Below are positions 1 to 11,696 of a stretch of DNA of 64,000 nt, one piece after another. Origin of the DNA: Paramyrothecium sp. XJ0827 (Eukaryota > Ascomycota > Sordariomycetes > Hypocreales > Stachybotryaceae). Where the stretch lies: the NCBI GenBank assembly GCA_020881915.1, contig JAJFPB010000011.1, positions 868,001-932,000 of the forward strand, in the 5' to 3' direction. Below the pieces are notes generated by a model. The model was not told the origin of the DNA and made no database searches. It was given only the letters and a program-made list of their open reading frames with translations. The translations under genes were made by a program, and so were the position numbers. Positions within the stretch are counted from its first letter, which is position 1; every line of letters begins with the position of its first letter.

Positions 1-741
1 GAGAAGGAGTGAAATCAATGTCTAGTCTAAGCTAGAGTGGTGGAACTGCGGCTGATTATCTTGGTCCGGTCTGGATGGGACGCCCAGGTGACTACCAAGA
101 TTCCCTTAAGCCCAATCAATGACTGGGCCAACCTTTTCAAATGTCATTCCCTCACAGCATTAACTTCACAGGCTTAGACAATCTCGGATGGTTCAGCCAT
201 TTTGGCTACTACTTACTATAGTACGTACTTCGGAAGTGTAATGTCTCGGTGGGTTAAGTGGCTTGATCCTTAGCTGGTTGTTGGCAGGGCTAGATGTGAT
301 ACATGATTATATTCGATCCAGCAGCAGGGGAAAGGGACGACCCAATCGATGACATGATTTTCTTCGCCACCTGCATTCCAGACTACTACAGGGTGATACA
401 GGACGGGGAATGAGAGAAGTGGGATGGGAGAAGAGGGGGAGAATGGTGGTGGGAGACGGTGAACCGGAGCGCAGTGCGCAAGTCCATAGACATGGCATTA
501 TGGCATGCTGCATACCAATCTAAATACACAGTCCAAATAACGTTAACCAAAAAAAGAAACAGCTAAGGGAGTCTCTGCGGCGCCACACTAACCTCTTTCG
601 AGCATAGTGCGACCGCTATCATTCCAGCTACGGAATAGCTTAAGTAGGAACGAGGGCACCTAAGTTCTAATAATTAGCTGTATTCATTCTATCTCGATGC
701 TTAAGTTTAAGTGCTCATGTGAAAAACTAGCTACGGCCATC
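1..741. other. Intergenic, no gene recognised
   Basis: No open frame with recognisable protein features on either strand. The only long minus-strand frame (around 307-513) is proline/serine rich and looks like chance. The stretch probably contains upstream sequence for the metalloprotease gene that follows. Confidence 0.5.
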
Positions 742-750
742 TATATAAAT
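742..750 (+). promoter_or_regulatory. TATA box of the metalloprotease gene
   Basis: The sequence TATATAAAT lies 172 bases before the ATG at 922, which would give a transcription start near 775 and a 5' leader of about 145 bases. The position is typical for filamentous fungi. It supports the ATG at 922 over the in-frame TTG at 877. Confidence 0.5.
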
Positions 751-921
751 GGGAGACTGATCCCATAGACTCATAAGAAGAGTGGACTTTAAGCCGTAAT
801 CTCTACTCAAAACCTCAGCTAAAACCCTCAGCTGGTGTCCTAAAACTACGCACCAACTATCCTTCCTTCATCACTATTGCTCCTTGTTTCCAACCTCACC
901 AAGAAGCTTCCAAGAGCAACA

Positions 922-1701
922 ATGGAAGGACGTGCAAACAAAAACGATGGTTGGAGAGCCCCAGATGCGACCCCTTCCAATTGGGGTATTGTACTGCCTC
1001 CTCGGCAGCAAGCCAGAGTTCAAGAGTTTCTCCAGAAATTCGGATACTTGGACCGCTCTCGAGATGCTGCCGATCTTGATCCATCATTGGATGGCCATGC
1101 TGCTCTTAGATCCTTCCAGCGATTCGTTGGCCTAAGCGACACCTCTGGAATATACAGCGATGACACCAAAACGGCAATGAACCAGCCACGTTGTGGTTTC
1201 CCCGATGTGAGCGGGATCTCCGACTTCGTCCTCACAGGTTCCAAATGGAACAAAAACGTAATCACTTGGCGGCTGGTGGGACGATCTGAAAGCCTTGGTC
1301 TTGAGCAGGTAAGGAAGGCCATACTCAAGGCATGTGATGAATGGAACAGCCACATGCCCCACAATCATCTCCAAGAGGTGCTCTCAGGTCCAGCCGATAT
1401 TGTCATCATCTTCGCTAGAGGGAACCATGGTGATGGAAATAACTTCGATGGACCAGGTAGAGTGCTTGCTCATGCATACTTCCCCCCTCCTGCTGGTGGG
1501 CAGCTCTCTGGTGATATTCATTTCGATGAGGATGAAAAGTGGACGGAGGATTTCTTAATGCAAGTTGCACTACACGAGCTTGGGCACTCCCTAGGGCTGG
1601 CCCATTCCACAGATCCCAGCGCGGTTATGTTTCCCACCTTCTCGAACAGATCAAGTCTTAACACCGATGACGTCGCTGGTATCAGAAGGCTTTATCCTTG
1701 A
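922..1701 (+). CDS. Matrixin (M10A) zinc metalloprotease with peptidoglycan-binding-like prodomain
   Basis: A 259-residue endopeptidase of the matrix metalloproteinase family. Residues about 30-88 match a PG-binding-like propeptide domain. They are followed by a cysteine switch, PRCGFPDV (Cys91), which in the family keeps the zymogen latent by binding the catalytic zinc. The catalytic domain shows the structural metal site (H169-D171, LAHA around H184, DIHFDEDE around H200), the zinc motif HELGHSLGLAH (His218, Glu219, His222, His228) and the Met-turn SAVMFP (Met236). No hemopexin domain follows. The frame could extend to a TTG at 877, but fungi start at ATG, so 922 was chosen. No signal peptide is visible, which is odd for a matrixin; an unrecognised upstream exon is possible. 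It is a single intact exon. Confidence 0.85.
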   Translation: MEGRANKNDGWRAPDATPSNWGIVLPPRQQARVQEFLQKFGYLDRSRDAADLDPSLDGHAALRSFQRFVGLSDTSGIYSDDTKTAMNQPRCGFPDVSGISDFVLTGSKWNKNVITWRLVGRSESLGLEQVRKAILKACDEWNSHMPHNHLQEVLSGPADIVIIFARGNHGDGNNFDGPGRVLAHAYFPPPAGGQLSGDIHFDEDEKWTEDFLMQVALHELGHSLGLAHSTDPSAVMFPTFSNRSSLNTDDVAGIRRLYP

Positions 1702-2662
1702 ATAATACTTCATCCTTGAATGGAGGTGGAGGTACGTTTCTCTTCTCTCCAGGTAGCTGGAATTTTGGGGATCCTCGCTTGGCGCTGTTTGGTACTGGGT
1801 TACCCAGCTCTACAACTGGTGGCGTATGATGCTGTGGACGGTATGACCATGTTGTGGTAAACTTGGCGCCAGCATTCCAGTACTTGCTACAGCGCATACC
1901 TTAGTGAATTATATTATACCTCAAAGAATTGCTGTATTATTACCAGGAAATGGCCGGGAAGGCCGCTTGCTGTGCATTCTCATGTTGTTACCATGTGACT
2001 TATCGCATTATTACTTACTCTGGTGGCTGCTAGATTGGTTGCTGGTGGACTGCCAGCCGGCACCTTGAACCTTGAGCAATGTGAAAGCAGTGAGGTAGAA
2101 GATTTGTGGCGGTTGCATATTCGCTCTAGCACCATTGTAAATCGTAACCGCGAGATCGAAGAGCCAGTTGTAGTATGGGTTTGAAGATGAGCAGTCCGAT
2201 GCTTTGCCAGCCTGTAGCCGCTGCACAGAAGGGGCTGTAATAAAAGAATCCACAAAGCAAAATTTTCTCGACTGCGGACCCTCCTCCACTCGAGGTTACG
2301 CAAATTCATGGCATTTTTGGCAACTTCTTCTTTTTTTTCTTCTCTCATCTTGACTAGAAACCTGCTACTGTTCTAGACTTAACTTCACAGTACCGCCCGA
2401 AGAGTAAAAAGAAGCTTGCAAAGCAATACGGTCTCTATGTCCCGCGACCTTCGAGAAGAGTAAATCTCAATACGATGCAAGAAAAGCGATGGCAGAAGAA
2501 GAATGGTCACGGAAACTGGAAAGGACATACCCTCGTATGCCATCAAAAGACGAGGCTGAGATCCGGCAGCTTTGCTCCTCACTAGACTGCAACATGCAAG
2601 CTGATCTAAGAATACTCTTTATAGCCGGCACAATCGCAAGTCGTCGCCATAGAGAACTCAGG
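1702..2662. other. Intergenic, no gene recognised
   Basis: Open frames here are short, overlap on both strands and show no domain or signal peptide. A short direct repeat of ATCCTTGAATR occurs immediately after the metalloprotease stop (about 1694-1722). The stretch presumably holds its 3' end and the promoter of the next gene. Confidence 0.45.
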
Positions 2663-2670
2663 TATAAAAG
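2663..2670 (+). promoter_or_regulatory. TATA box of the secreted-protein gene
   Basis: TATAAAAG, 117 bases before the ATG at 2780. It is followed by a pyrimidine-rich leader (CTTCTACTTCTTCTTG) typical of highly expressed fungal genes. Confidence 0.6.
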
Positions 2671-2779
2671 CTGCTAGACTCGCCTTCTACTTCTTCTTGT
2701 TTAGAACCATCATCGCTTCCATCATCTCACTCTACATCTCACAATCAGTCCAAATTCCTCTCCCATATCATCAATCAAC

Positions 2780-3295
2780 ATGTTCAAGTCTACTTGCATC
2801 CTGGCCCTGTGCGCCACTGCGCTTGCCCTTCCCAGCCAGCCTGTCTCCCGGCAGCAGTGCGAGCTGTACCCCACTGTCTCAGACCCTGGCTTCTACGCCG
2901 CCGCCTCCATTCCCTCTTCCGACTTCCCCAACGACCCTCCCTACTATGAGAACCAGATTCTCCAGTGGCTCCCTACCAATGGCGGTACGACTTGTACCCT
3001 TTACGGCAACTTTGAGCGCGGCTTCCCTGTCACTGCTGTTGGGAACACCGCCTTGACCGTGTACCAGCGCAAGAGCGCCACCAACAAGACCAAGATTGGC
3101 ACCGTGCAGAACTTCCCTCTGGTCGACGGCGAATTTGACGACATCCACAGCTGGCCGATTGGCACTTTCCCTTGCGGCTCCAGCGTTACTCTGGAGTTCC
3201 AGCTTCCCTCAAGACACTCGGCGCCCATGCCAGCGTCGCTTTCCTTGAGAACTTTGAGAGCGGTTTCTTTGTGTTGGCTTGCTAGGCGGAGATAA
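2780..3295 (+). CDS. Small secreted protein (possibly But2 C-terminal-domain-like), probable frameshift near the end
   Basis: The product begins with a clear signal peptide (MFKSTCILALCATALALPS) and has about 150 mature residues, with cysteines at QQCELY, TTCTLY and FPCGSS. The overall pattern (an ILQWLP-like start, NFERGFPV, a terminal FESGFFVLAC in the other frame) resembles small secreted proteins with a But2 C-terminal domain; I am not certain of this. The frame as read ends in a basic, low-quality tail (LCWLARRR). A second frame taken up at about 3203-3209 gives GAHASVAFLENFESGFFVLA and a stop at 3285, which looks like the real C-terminus. A single-base indel in the TTCCCTC stretch would explain this. 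A strong TATA box and C-ending codons suggest an expressed gene. Confidence 0.6.
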   Translation: MFKSTCILALCATALALPSQPVSRQQCELYPTVSDPGFYAAASIPSSDFPNDPPYYENQILQWLPTNGGTTCTLYGNFERGFPVTAVGNTALTVYQRKSATNKTKIGTVQNFPLVDGEFDDIHSWPIGTFPCGSSVTLEFQLPSRHSAPMPASLSLRTLRAVSLCWLARRR

Positions 3296-3299
3296 TGGG

Positions 3300-4780
3300 T
3301 CATGATGAATGATAACGAGGAAAGAAGAAAAAAAGAAAAGTAATGATTTTATGCCTTAAAGATGGATGGGTGGGTCTCTTCTTTTCGCATCAACGCCGTC
3401 GACAATTGGCTTGGTGTGGGAAGGGCGGACAATAATATAGAATAGTTGTATATAATGATAAAACAGTTTTTCATGTCCAGAGGCCGTTGAACTATTGAGC
3501 TCCAAGTTTTGGTGAGAGAATTTACTTTGATGTAGGGGCCTTCGTTTGGGGCGAGAACTGGGCAATTTACACCTCAGTACTTGTTGATGAAAAGCTTCAT
3601 GATGCAAAGCCAGCTCAGATTGTAACTTCGTTTGTTCTTCCTTCCATATCTCTAAGCTACTTGAAGTTATCGTCACGCAATGAGGGTGATCTTATATAAC
3701 CGCAGCGAGAAAATCTTGAGCAGACACACGACTTAATCGCAACAGTAGCTGCACAAAACACCAGACCATAGGCCAAATATGCGTCCGAAAGGCCGCAATC
3801 TTTAGTGTGCGATACTACAAATCCGAAGCACCATCAATCTTGTTCGTTGCATGCCGAAGCACAAGTTGCCTAACGCCCCTCAATTTCTTATTTTCATGGA
3901 AGTATCCGCATCTTTCTACGGTTCTCTAGGAGCGGAAGCGCATCAAGCTGCTGAGCTGCTGGAGCTTGCAGCGCATACCCGTGTATGGTACTCTGGGATG
4001 TCTATTTTCTCATGTTGCTTCGACTTCAAAAACACATAGGTGGAGGAAAGTACAAACGCAGCGAGACATGCTTGTCATGTAAGGATCAAAACGCGCAAGA
4101 GCCTCCCGGGTTCCCATTTCTTAAATGCCGCATATTCAGTGATATTCTAGAGATTTCATAGCTCTTTCTTGAACAATAGTAGAGCTGTAATCAGCAAGGG
4201 TTCGTAAGGCCAGAAAGAACAGGTTGTTATAGATCCTTCGGTCTCATCCTTCCCCCTGAGTTGATAGCAATGCCGTGCCGGAACCTGGGTCCTTGTCATT
4301 TGCGAAGATCGAGAATATGAGAGAGTCGAAATTTTGTTGAAGAAATGAAGTTTAAATTTGGCTGATTATCCTTCAGCGCAATGCCCTGAGGCGAGTGTCG
4401 GGGATCCATGAGAAGACGAATTTGCATGCGCGTCCAGCGCATATGAATGTCTAGACCTCCACGATGGTATCCGCGCCCTTGGTGGGTCACAGTTCGACTT
4501 TGGGTCAGCCTTCCTTCTCGAGCGCCACAGCACCAGGTAGGCTGTCAAGCGGCTGCGTTTCATTTGTTGTATTGGCGAAGACGTCTGATGATATGATGCA
4601 AGCGGTCGGTCAACAACGAACTCCATGGTCCTTCGATCTTGGAATCCAACCTCATGATGCCCACCGAAGGCAACTAGACATGTAGACTACTCAAAGGGAT
4701 GGGATAAGCAGTCTCTAGACTTCCGTTGGAGCCTGGTTCAATACGACGAGTGCACGTTCGATATTGGTTGATGAGAGTGG
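3300..4780. other. Intergenic, no gene recognised
   Basis: Only short frames without recognisable features. The plus frame at 3851-4039 is alanine/leucine rich (SASFYGSLGAEAHQAAELLE) and might be a gene remnant. Nothing else is supportable. Confidence 0.35.
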
Positions 4781-5587
4781 ATGACCAAGTTTCGAGTGCT
4801 CAACAACGTTGACGGCGCCCGTGTTGTTCGAGACTTTGCACGATATCTGCAAAGATACTCCCTAGAATTCGGGTAAGTTCCACAAAGGAGCAGAGAAGCT
4901 CTAGGAGGTGAAAATCATCCTCGAATAAGCATCCACAAAAGCACTAAATATCCAGAGATTCGAGAAGATATTGTGCCCATACTAGTTATTATTATGTAGT
5001 GTATTGAGAAGGACGGCAATCAAGCCAAATCTTTCGTTACCAAGTTGTTCGAGGCCCTTTCCAGTAGCCTGAAGCAAGGATTTGAGATTGATTATAAAAT
5101 GGGGGCACCGCTAGCCGCTGTAAATGCGGAGCTCAGAACGGCAGTCAAATTTCGCAGCACGGCATTTAGGTCATGCTATCCACCACCAAAGGAGCCAGAC
5201 GACTTGGAGGTCTGACAGCTACGTTTGCTCTCATGGTCGCCGTCGGGTTGTACACAGCGGGTGACGCCCAGGCTGCAACGTGCAGTATGACAAGCTAAAT
5301 TTCACGTTAACCTGAGGCAAAAGATTCAGAAAGCCCTAGATGAAACAAGCGCTGCTGTCGATCTAGCATCTTCAGCAATGGCCTATGCAGTGAATAAAGG
5401 TGTCTATACCGTCACGGCGAGCACGAGGGCCACGACTGCGTCTGCTTTGGCATCAGGTGAGGCGGGCAGAGTCGCAGTGCGCGCCGTAATAGATATCGGG
5501 GTTCCAGCTGTTGGCAAGGCGATTGGAGCTGCGATTGGCGGCCTGGTTGGAACTGTGGGAGCGGTAGCGAAAATGTTGATCATCTAG
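4781..5587 (+). pseudogene. Decayed unrecognised gene, four coding-like segments in different frames
   Basis: Segments that look coding follow one another on the plus strand but not in one frame. 4781-4872 starts MTKFRVLNNVDGARVVRDFA and ends at a good 5' splice site (GTAAGT). About 5000-5215 is open and charged (EKDGNQAKSFVTKLFEALSS). About 5215-5298 is hydrophobic (TATFALMVAVGLYTAG). About 5300-5587 includes ASSAMAYAVNKGVYTVTAS and ends in a glycine-rich hydrophobic helix (GKAIGAAIGGLVGTVGAVAK). Exon phases do not join cleanly, so this is probably a broken gene rather than a spliced one. The glycine-zipper-like end resembles membrane-inserting helices, but no family is assigned. Confidence 0.35.
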
Positions 5588-5957
5588 TGTTGGTAAATGC
5601 CTGTATTTATCTCATTGGACTGTAAGCGCTCTGCCTGGGAAGAATCTCATTTTTTATTCCTATGTCGACTCAGCATACGCCATGTCGATCTTCTCTTCCT
5701 CTGATATCTCACATCAAAGACTACAAGAGGCTTATTATTGCTTTCTCTGTAGAACATTGGTAGATATACGTCGAAGATCCCAAACAGACATCTACACCAT
5801 CCAAATTAGATCACTGCCGCCACAAGGAGCATGATATTCTTTGTGCAATCGATACGGTGTCTAGGTTGTCTTCACTAAAACATCTCCATGGAAGCCTGTG
5901 ACTTCCGCACTGGTTTTATACAGGCTCACAAGATGGCTCCATTTCGAGACTTGTACA
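5588..5957. other. Intergenic, no gene recognised
   Basis: AT-leaning sequence between the decayed gene and the left end of the hAT element. No frame, hairpin or repeat stands out. Confidence 0.4.
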
Positions 5958-6123
5958 CAGTGTGTCCATCAACCAAGTAAAGCAAAATTTGGACTCTCTA
6001 CTTGACTTGGTTGACGGGACCCTCTTGCTTGACTTGGTTTACTCGGTAAAAGTGGCTTGCTTTGCTTGGTTGGTTGACGTTACTCGACTATTTTCCATTC
6101 CTCTACGGGCCCCTGTCATAGAT

Positions 6124-8484
6124 CTATGCTAACATGCCGCTTCGAAGCAGGTGCTTTTGACACTCAATCGCCGCTACAGTGTCCGAACTGAGCCGGTTTC
6201 CGTTCATCCGTGATGACCTTCTTTGCCTGTGAGAAAGCACGCTCACACTCAGCGCTCATAGCTGGGCAACTGAACAAGTCAAACGCCATCTTGGACAGGA
6301 TTGGGTAGTCAGATGCATGGCGAACCCACCACTCCAGAGGATCCTCAACATCCAGATCAGCCTTATTGGTCCTCGCCATAAACTCATCCAGCTCAGAGGT
6401 CCGTTTCACCCGCTTCTTTCCTCGTGTAGCTGACATCGCAGTGACGGCAAGCCTCTGACGACGCTTACGAGCTTGCTGGAGTGGATCAAGTGTCGCATTG
6501 CCATGAACAATAGCCTTCTCCTCTAGCTCCTCCAACTCCTCCAGCTCCAGCTCCTGTCGCGCTCCGTCCAATAGGTCCGCCTCCGCTTCTGCCTCGTATT
6601 GTGCAAACACCTCCTGCACCACTCTCTTTGCCCCGCTGATCCATTGCTTATTGTGGCTCCATTCAAGCTCAAAGTAGGTAAACTTATTGGCCGGATGCAA
6701 GGCAACTGCGCATCGATATGCAGGACTGGCATCTGTGAGGCCAAAGTATTCCTCAAGCTTGACACGAGCAGCATCAATAGCATGGGAATAGTATGTTGAC
6801 ACCACGTCAGGATGATCATCTGCGAATCTCCCAGCCTCTTGGAGCTACTTGAAGAGTACATCCAGCGACTCGATGGTCTCGTGGAGTGAGCCATGTGATC
6901 CTTCTCGGCCAACTTTGTTTGCCCGTCCTTCCATGCGTTTTGTTAGATCTTTGAAAGGCTTGAGGATAGCATGGAAGTGGCCCAGATCGACCCAATCCTG
7001 TGGAGTCAGGTTATCGCCCGAGATATCATATCCCTCACCCACATGGCTATAATGGAGAAAGAATAGATCGATTGCGTGGCGAAGTTTCAGGGCTCTTTCA
7101 ATCATGGCATATACAGAGTTCCAGCGGATGCCGCCATCGACCAGGACTCTAGTATAAATCTGTTCAATGCTGCCTTCTTCGTAAGCCTGCAAGATGTACT
7201 GTTTCAGCCGCTCCCGTCGCTGGTCGCTTCTGTTGATCCACACGCAGAAGTTGTGGAGCTTGCCGATGAAGCTCTGCTTCCTTCATATCTCAAACCGCTC
7301 GTCATCGGATGCGCCACGGAGCTGTTGCTCCAGCTTGCTAACGCCTTGTCCAAACAGTAGAGCTTTGACGATGAGGTTCAGCATATGGCCGACGCACCGA
7401 AGGCGATTTTCGCGTCTGATTGTCGGGTGCTGCTCTGCTAGTTCCAGAATGCATACATCGTTGCTTCTAGCGTTGTCCATCATGAAGAAGCCCATGAGTG
7501 GTGAGATATCGTAGAAATCGAGGGTGGGTGACAACACCTTGGCAATATTCTCGCCAGAATGAGGCCCCTTCAGAGGGGGAAGGTCCAGAAGAGCGGTTTG
7601 CAACTTATGCTTTTCATCCAAAAAGTGAGCAACAATGGCAAGATAGTTTGTCCCTTCTTCAGATGTCCATGCATCCACCGAGATATGGACCTTGCTTTTG
7701 GCGGCCCGGCCGCGGAATGGAGCTTTGCCCTTAGCCAAACGCGTCTCCCACCATCGCCAAGCCACTTCTCTTTGACCCAACTGCTAAGAGTTGACGGGCT
7801 TTTGGGAAGGATCTTGTCAATGTCTTCGAGATAATTGGTAAAAATCTCATTCGTGCGCCGATGAGTCGCTTGACGAAATGTCAGGTCAAGGACAATGACC
7901 CAGTCAGTAAAATCGTCCTTGAATTTCAGGTCGTCGAACACCACGCGCCGGCTTCCGAGGTATGGCGTGAGGCTTGCTGTCCTCTTAGCTATGCTGAAAG
8001 GATCGGATCCTGTTGCTTTGTAACCAAATTCTTCCAGTCTGTGCTGCTGCTTAAGGTGGTAAATGATGCTGGTCGTGCTCTCACTGGCAAACAGCGCAGC
8101 ATCATGACGGCCACTAATATGGCAATACTTGCACAGCCAATACTTGTTGTTCCCGTCCGTCGTAAGTTGAGCGCCGTGCCTGTAGATTGCTGAAGGCTGG
8201 GATTTGGAGTTGATGACGCGCTTATGAGGCTGACGGTATCGAATGGATGGTACTGGCTTCCTGTCGTAGCGGATTTTGTCCCAGTCGATAGGGAAAAGGC
8301 ACTGAGAGGCGTCCGACATCCCTCTTTCGTCCGAAGGCGTCGAACGAGTGGTCTCATCATTAGTTCGAGTTGAGGCGGAGACTGGAGTGCTCGGCCGGGA
8401 GGGACCGAGCGACTCAGAAGGAGTCCTAGGACGGGTGGCTTCTTCGAGCCTTCCATGAGACCTGAAGAATGGATGCGAAGACAT
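6124..8484 (-). pseudogene. hAT transposase (BED zinc finger, hAT dimerisation region), inactivated
   Basis: Starts MSSHPFFRSHGRLEEA at 8484. A BED-type zinc finger (CKYC ... HLKQQH) lies around residues 110-150. Catalytic-core landmarks are VSVDAWTSEEG, MMDNARSND and CVGHMLNLIVKALL, and the C-terminus has the hAT signature SAECERAFSQAKKVITDER. Four lesions are visible: a frameshift near 7765-7780, in-frame TGA at 7283-7285, in-frame TAG at 6845-6847, and a one-base insertion near 6193-6197 (AAA) after TDER that diverts the true end (which would stop at 6124-6126). The TAG is consistent with CAG to TAG on the coding strand, a CpA to TpA change. The copy cannot make a full transposase. Confidence 0.85.
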
Positions 8485-8741
8485 ATTTAAGATGGTAGCA
8501 TCACTAGGCCAAATCTACAACCTTGGCTTTGCGGAAAGTTTGAGAAAGAAAAGGAGATCCTTCAGGGTGCACTCATTTCAATCAAAGAATGGGCCAATCA
8601 GGGTGCGCCGCTGTTTATAGCGTGCCCTCTTAAGGTTAGACACCCTTGGCAGCTTTACCCGATTCGGTAATTTGGTCGAGTAACTTGAAGTTGACTCGAG
8701 TACGCCAAAAAGGCTTGCTTTTGGTTGGTCGGAGGAGTCCT

Positions 8742-8750
8742 TACTCGTGG
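8742..8750. repeat. Target-site duplication of MULE-A (TACTCGTGG), left copy
   Basis: TACTCGTGG occurs exactly at 8742-8750 and again at 15369-15377, immediately outside the MULE-A terminal repeats. Nine bases is the usual target duplication of Mutator-like elements. Removing 8751-15377 restores continuous hAT end sequence, so MULE-A inserted into the hAT element. Confidence 0.9.
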
Positions 8751-9082
8751 GGGGGGGTCTACCCTCACGGGGACCCGTGTTTTTAGACCACACGGGGCCC
8801 CGTGTGGATTATGTAAGTTCAACACCACACGCAATTTTCTCCTGAATGATGTAGCTCACAACAGCGCGCTCAAATAAAACAGTAGAAATAAAAAAAATAT
8901 GTCAAGTTATTTGGTGGAGTCTGAGAAACACAATGGTGTTTTTTTTCCCTCCGCATCTGCTGTATTGCGTTGTGCATCGCCTGATCTTTGTAATTATGTG
9001 AAATTGTGGCCTGTAATCGCCGTACCCGAATGCGGCATTTTCCCTCCTCAACAGATGCCTCTATGTAACTCAACACGCGAAT

Positions 9083-11611
9083 ATGGAGAGCTTCTCGCCC
9101 GACAACGATCTGTTAGTAGATGACGATCTCTCTTTACCTTATGTAGATCCTTCAGGATTCAATGATCTACCCCCGGAAGCCGAATACAGCTCACAGGAAG
9201 CGCTTCTTACATCTATTAACAACTGGGCATCAACGCGTGGATATGCCTTCGTTGTAGGCAGGTCTCATCGCGAGAAGTCGGGCAAGAAAACAGTCACATA
9301 TATCTGTGATCGTGGTCATAGGGGCTCTAGCACTCGTCAGAATCGTTCCCGGGAGACAGGCTCACGATCTACACAATGCACGTTCTCCGTCAGTGCAAAG
9401 GAGTCGCTGGATAGGGGCCATTGGACGGTACGGCATCGTCAAAATATACTCAATGCAACTCATAATCATGAGCCAAGTGTTCATGAAAGCAGTCACCCTC
9501 AACTGCGTAAGCTATCGGCCCTTGACCAGGAAACTATTGGCCGCCTTTCAAACTCTGGCGTGCGGCCGAAGGAGATACAGACTTTCCTTCGTAATCACAC
9601 ATCAACAAGGGCCACAAAAAAGGATATCTATAACCAAATTGCATCGGATCGACGAGCTGAATTGCGTGGCCAAAGCAGCATACAGGCTCTCTCGCATCAA
9701 CTCAAAGAGGAAGGCTTCCACAGCGTTATCCAATTTGACGAGAAACAACGGGTAACCGGCGTACTGTTTGCTCATCCAGATTCACTTTGATTTGCTCGAA
9801 AGTATCCAGATATTATGCTATTGGACTGTACATATAAGACCAACAAGCACAAGATGCCGCTACTTGATATCATTGGGGTTGATGCCTGCGGCCGCACTTT
9901 CTGCATTGCCTTTGCATTCCTTAACGGCGAGCAGGAGGAAGACTACGGATGGGCATTACTAGCACTTCGAGATATCTATACTAATGTTGGTATTCGGCTT
10001 CCCCCGGTCATCCTTACAGATCGTGCACTGGGCTGCATGAATGCAGTGAGTTCCTGCTTCCCGAATGCAGCCGCATTGCTATGTATGTGGCATGCCAATA
10101 AAGCAGTCCTTCGAAATTGTCAACCTGCATTTGTGAAGGAAATTACAGGCGGTATTGTGGATAAGCAGGGCCAGGAAGCTTGGCTCGATTTCAACAGTCA
10201 CTGGCATGCAATCCTGTACGCCGAAAATGAGGCAGCTTACGATGCAGCCTTGCAAGCCATGGAAGACAAATATTGGGACTCTCATTGTGATGAGATTCTC
10301 TATATTAAAGATACGTGGCTTGATGTTTACAAGGAACGCCTTGTTAAAGCTTGGGTGGATCAATTCCTTCACTTTAATAATGTGGTAACTTCAAGGGTTG
10401 AGGGCGTTCACAGCCTTGTTAAGGAATATCTTGCAATATCAACATTGGACCTTTTCCAAGCTTGGAAGTCGATCAAGAATTGTATTCTCAATCAATTATC
10501 TAACCTCAGAAACAACCAAGCAAGCCAACACGTACGAACACCACTACGTCTCTCCGGGCCCTTATATAAAGCCGTCCACGGCTGGGTCTCGCATCAAGCA
10601 TTAGCAAAGGTTGAACAACAAAGGGAAAGACTCTTTAATGGAGAGCAATTTCCCATATGCACCGGCAGGTTCACTCAATCTCAAGGGCTTCCATGCGCAC
10701 ATATTCTCCAGCCCCTCTGTGAACAAGGGGAGAGTCTCTTGTTAACTCACTTCCATAGGCATTGGCACCTATGGCGAGATACTGGTTTAAAAATGCTTCT
10801 TGAGCCTATTCGTCGAGTCGATCGCATTACCAACTCTGTTGTGCCTGAATCGAGCACTCAAAGGGAGCCCAGTGGGCACGAACGCATTGAAGCTGTACGG
10901 CAACCAAGGAAGCCACCTACCTGTAGTAATTGCGGCACCTCCGGCCATAATGCAAGATCAAAGAATTGCCCTGTTCGAAGACAACGAAAGTCTCCTGTCA
11001 CAGCAAAGCCTGCATCACCTACCAGGGCTTCTCCTGATTCAGTGTCTGCAGAGTCGTTTGTATCTGCCTGCACGCATACATCACATACATCCACGACACA
11101 TATCACAAAGCAAATATTAGCTGATGGTACAACACATGAGTCGACGCTCATATCTACACATACCGTCACACACATCCCCTTACTTCCAAAGCCGCCAGGA
11201 GAAACCACCTTGCCGTTTGACCACCCTATTAGAATCTTTAACAGATATTCAGCCGCAAGGGAAAGATGGTATCAACAACAGCCCAGAGGCTCTTTAAAGT
11301 CTAATCAATCATATCGCAAAGCAATGGGCTTGCCTGCTCAATATAGTCAAGCAAGTTACACCTACTGCCTGGACTTCAAACGTATGGGGAAGCAGTGTAA
11401 GCTGGGGGGAGTGACTAGGGATTGGTCAGAAGAAGAAATGATGGCATATCTTGACTTTGAATCAGTAGAAAGTTCAAGAATGGATACCAGAGCGCATGAA
11501 CAACTACACTTCCACCCACTTGCAAGGAGAAAGGGACTGCAGGATCTGTGGGATGATGCTGAGCGAGATAGCCGTGAACAGGAGCAACTATATAGCAGTG
11601 ATCGAATGTAA
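9083..11611 (+). pseudogene. MULE-A transposase (FAR1-like DNA-binding, MULE core, SWIM, zinc knuckle), one in-frame stop
   Basis: The 843-codon frame begins MESFSPDNDLLVDDDLSLPY. An N-terminal FAR1/WRKY-GCM-like domain (YAFVVGRSHREKSGKK ... Cys/His ending ATHNHEP) is followed by the MULE DDE core with LLDCTYKTNKHKMPLLD, FAFLNGEQEEDYGWAL, VILTDRALGCMNAV and MWHANKAVL. A SWIM-type motif (CTGRFTQSQGLPCAHIL) and a CCHC knuckle (CSNCGTSGHNARSKNC) follow, then the DUF-like tail shared with MULE-B and -C. The only lesion seen is TGA at 9788-9790 in HPDSL-stop-FARKYPD, where the relatives read HPESLAYLKAYPD; CGA to TGA is a plausible origin. The rest is open, so the element is young or could be read through or mobilised by relatives in trans. 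Confidence 0.88.
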
Positions 11612-11627
11612 TTCTCTTTTCCTTTTT

Positions 11628-11637
11628 CTATATAAGG
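11628..11637 (+). promoter_or_regulatory. TATA box of the accessory gene in MULE-A
   Basis: CTATATAAGG starts 17 bases after the transposase stop and 69 bases before the accessory ATG at 11697. It suggests the second gene is transcribed separately from the transposase rather than as a read-through product. Confidence 0.55.
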
Positions 11638-11696
11638 AGACTGCGTTCAGGCTTTCCTTGAACTTACCCTCCAGTATCTACGCATTCATATTAACA

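Noticed and set aside
877..921. Alternative start of the metalloprotease at a TTG
   Set aside because: Fungal genes start at ATG; the TATA box position and leader suit the ATG at 922, and the added residues are not a signal peptide.
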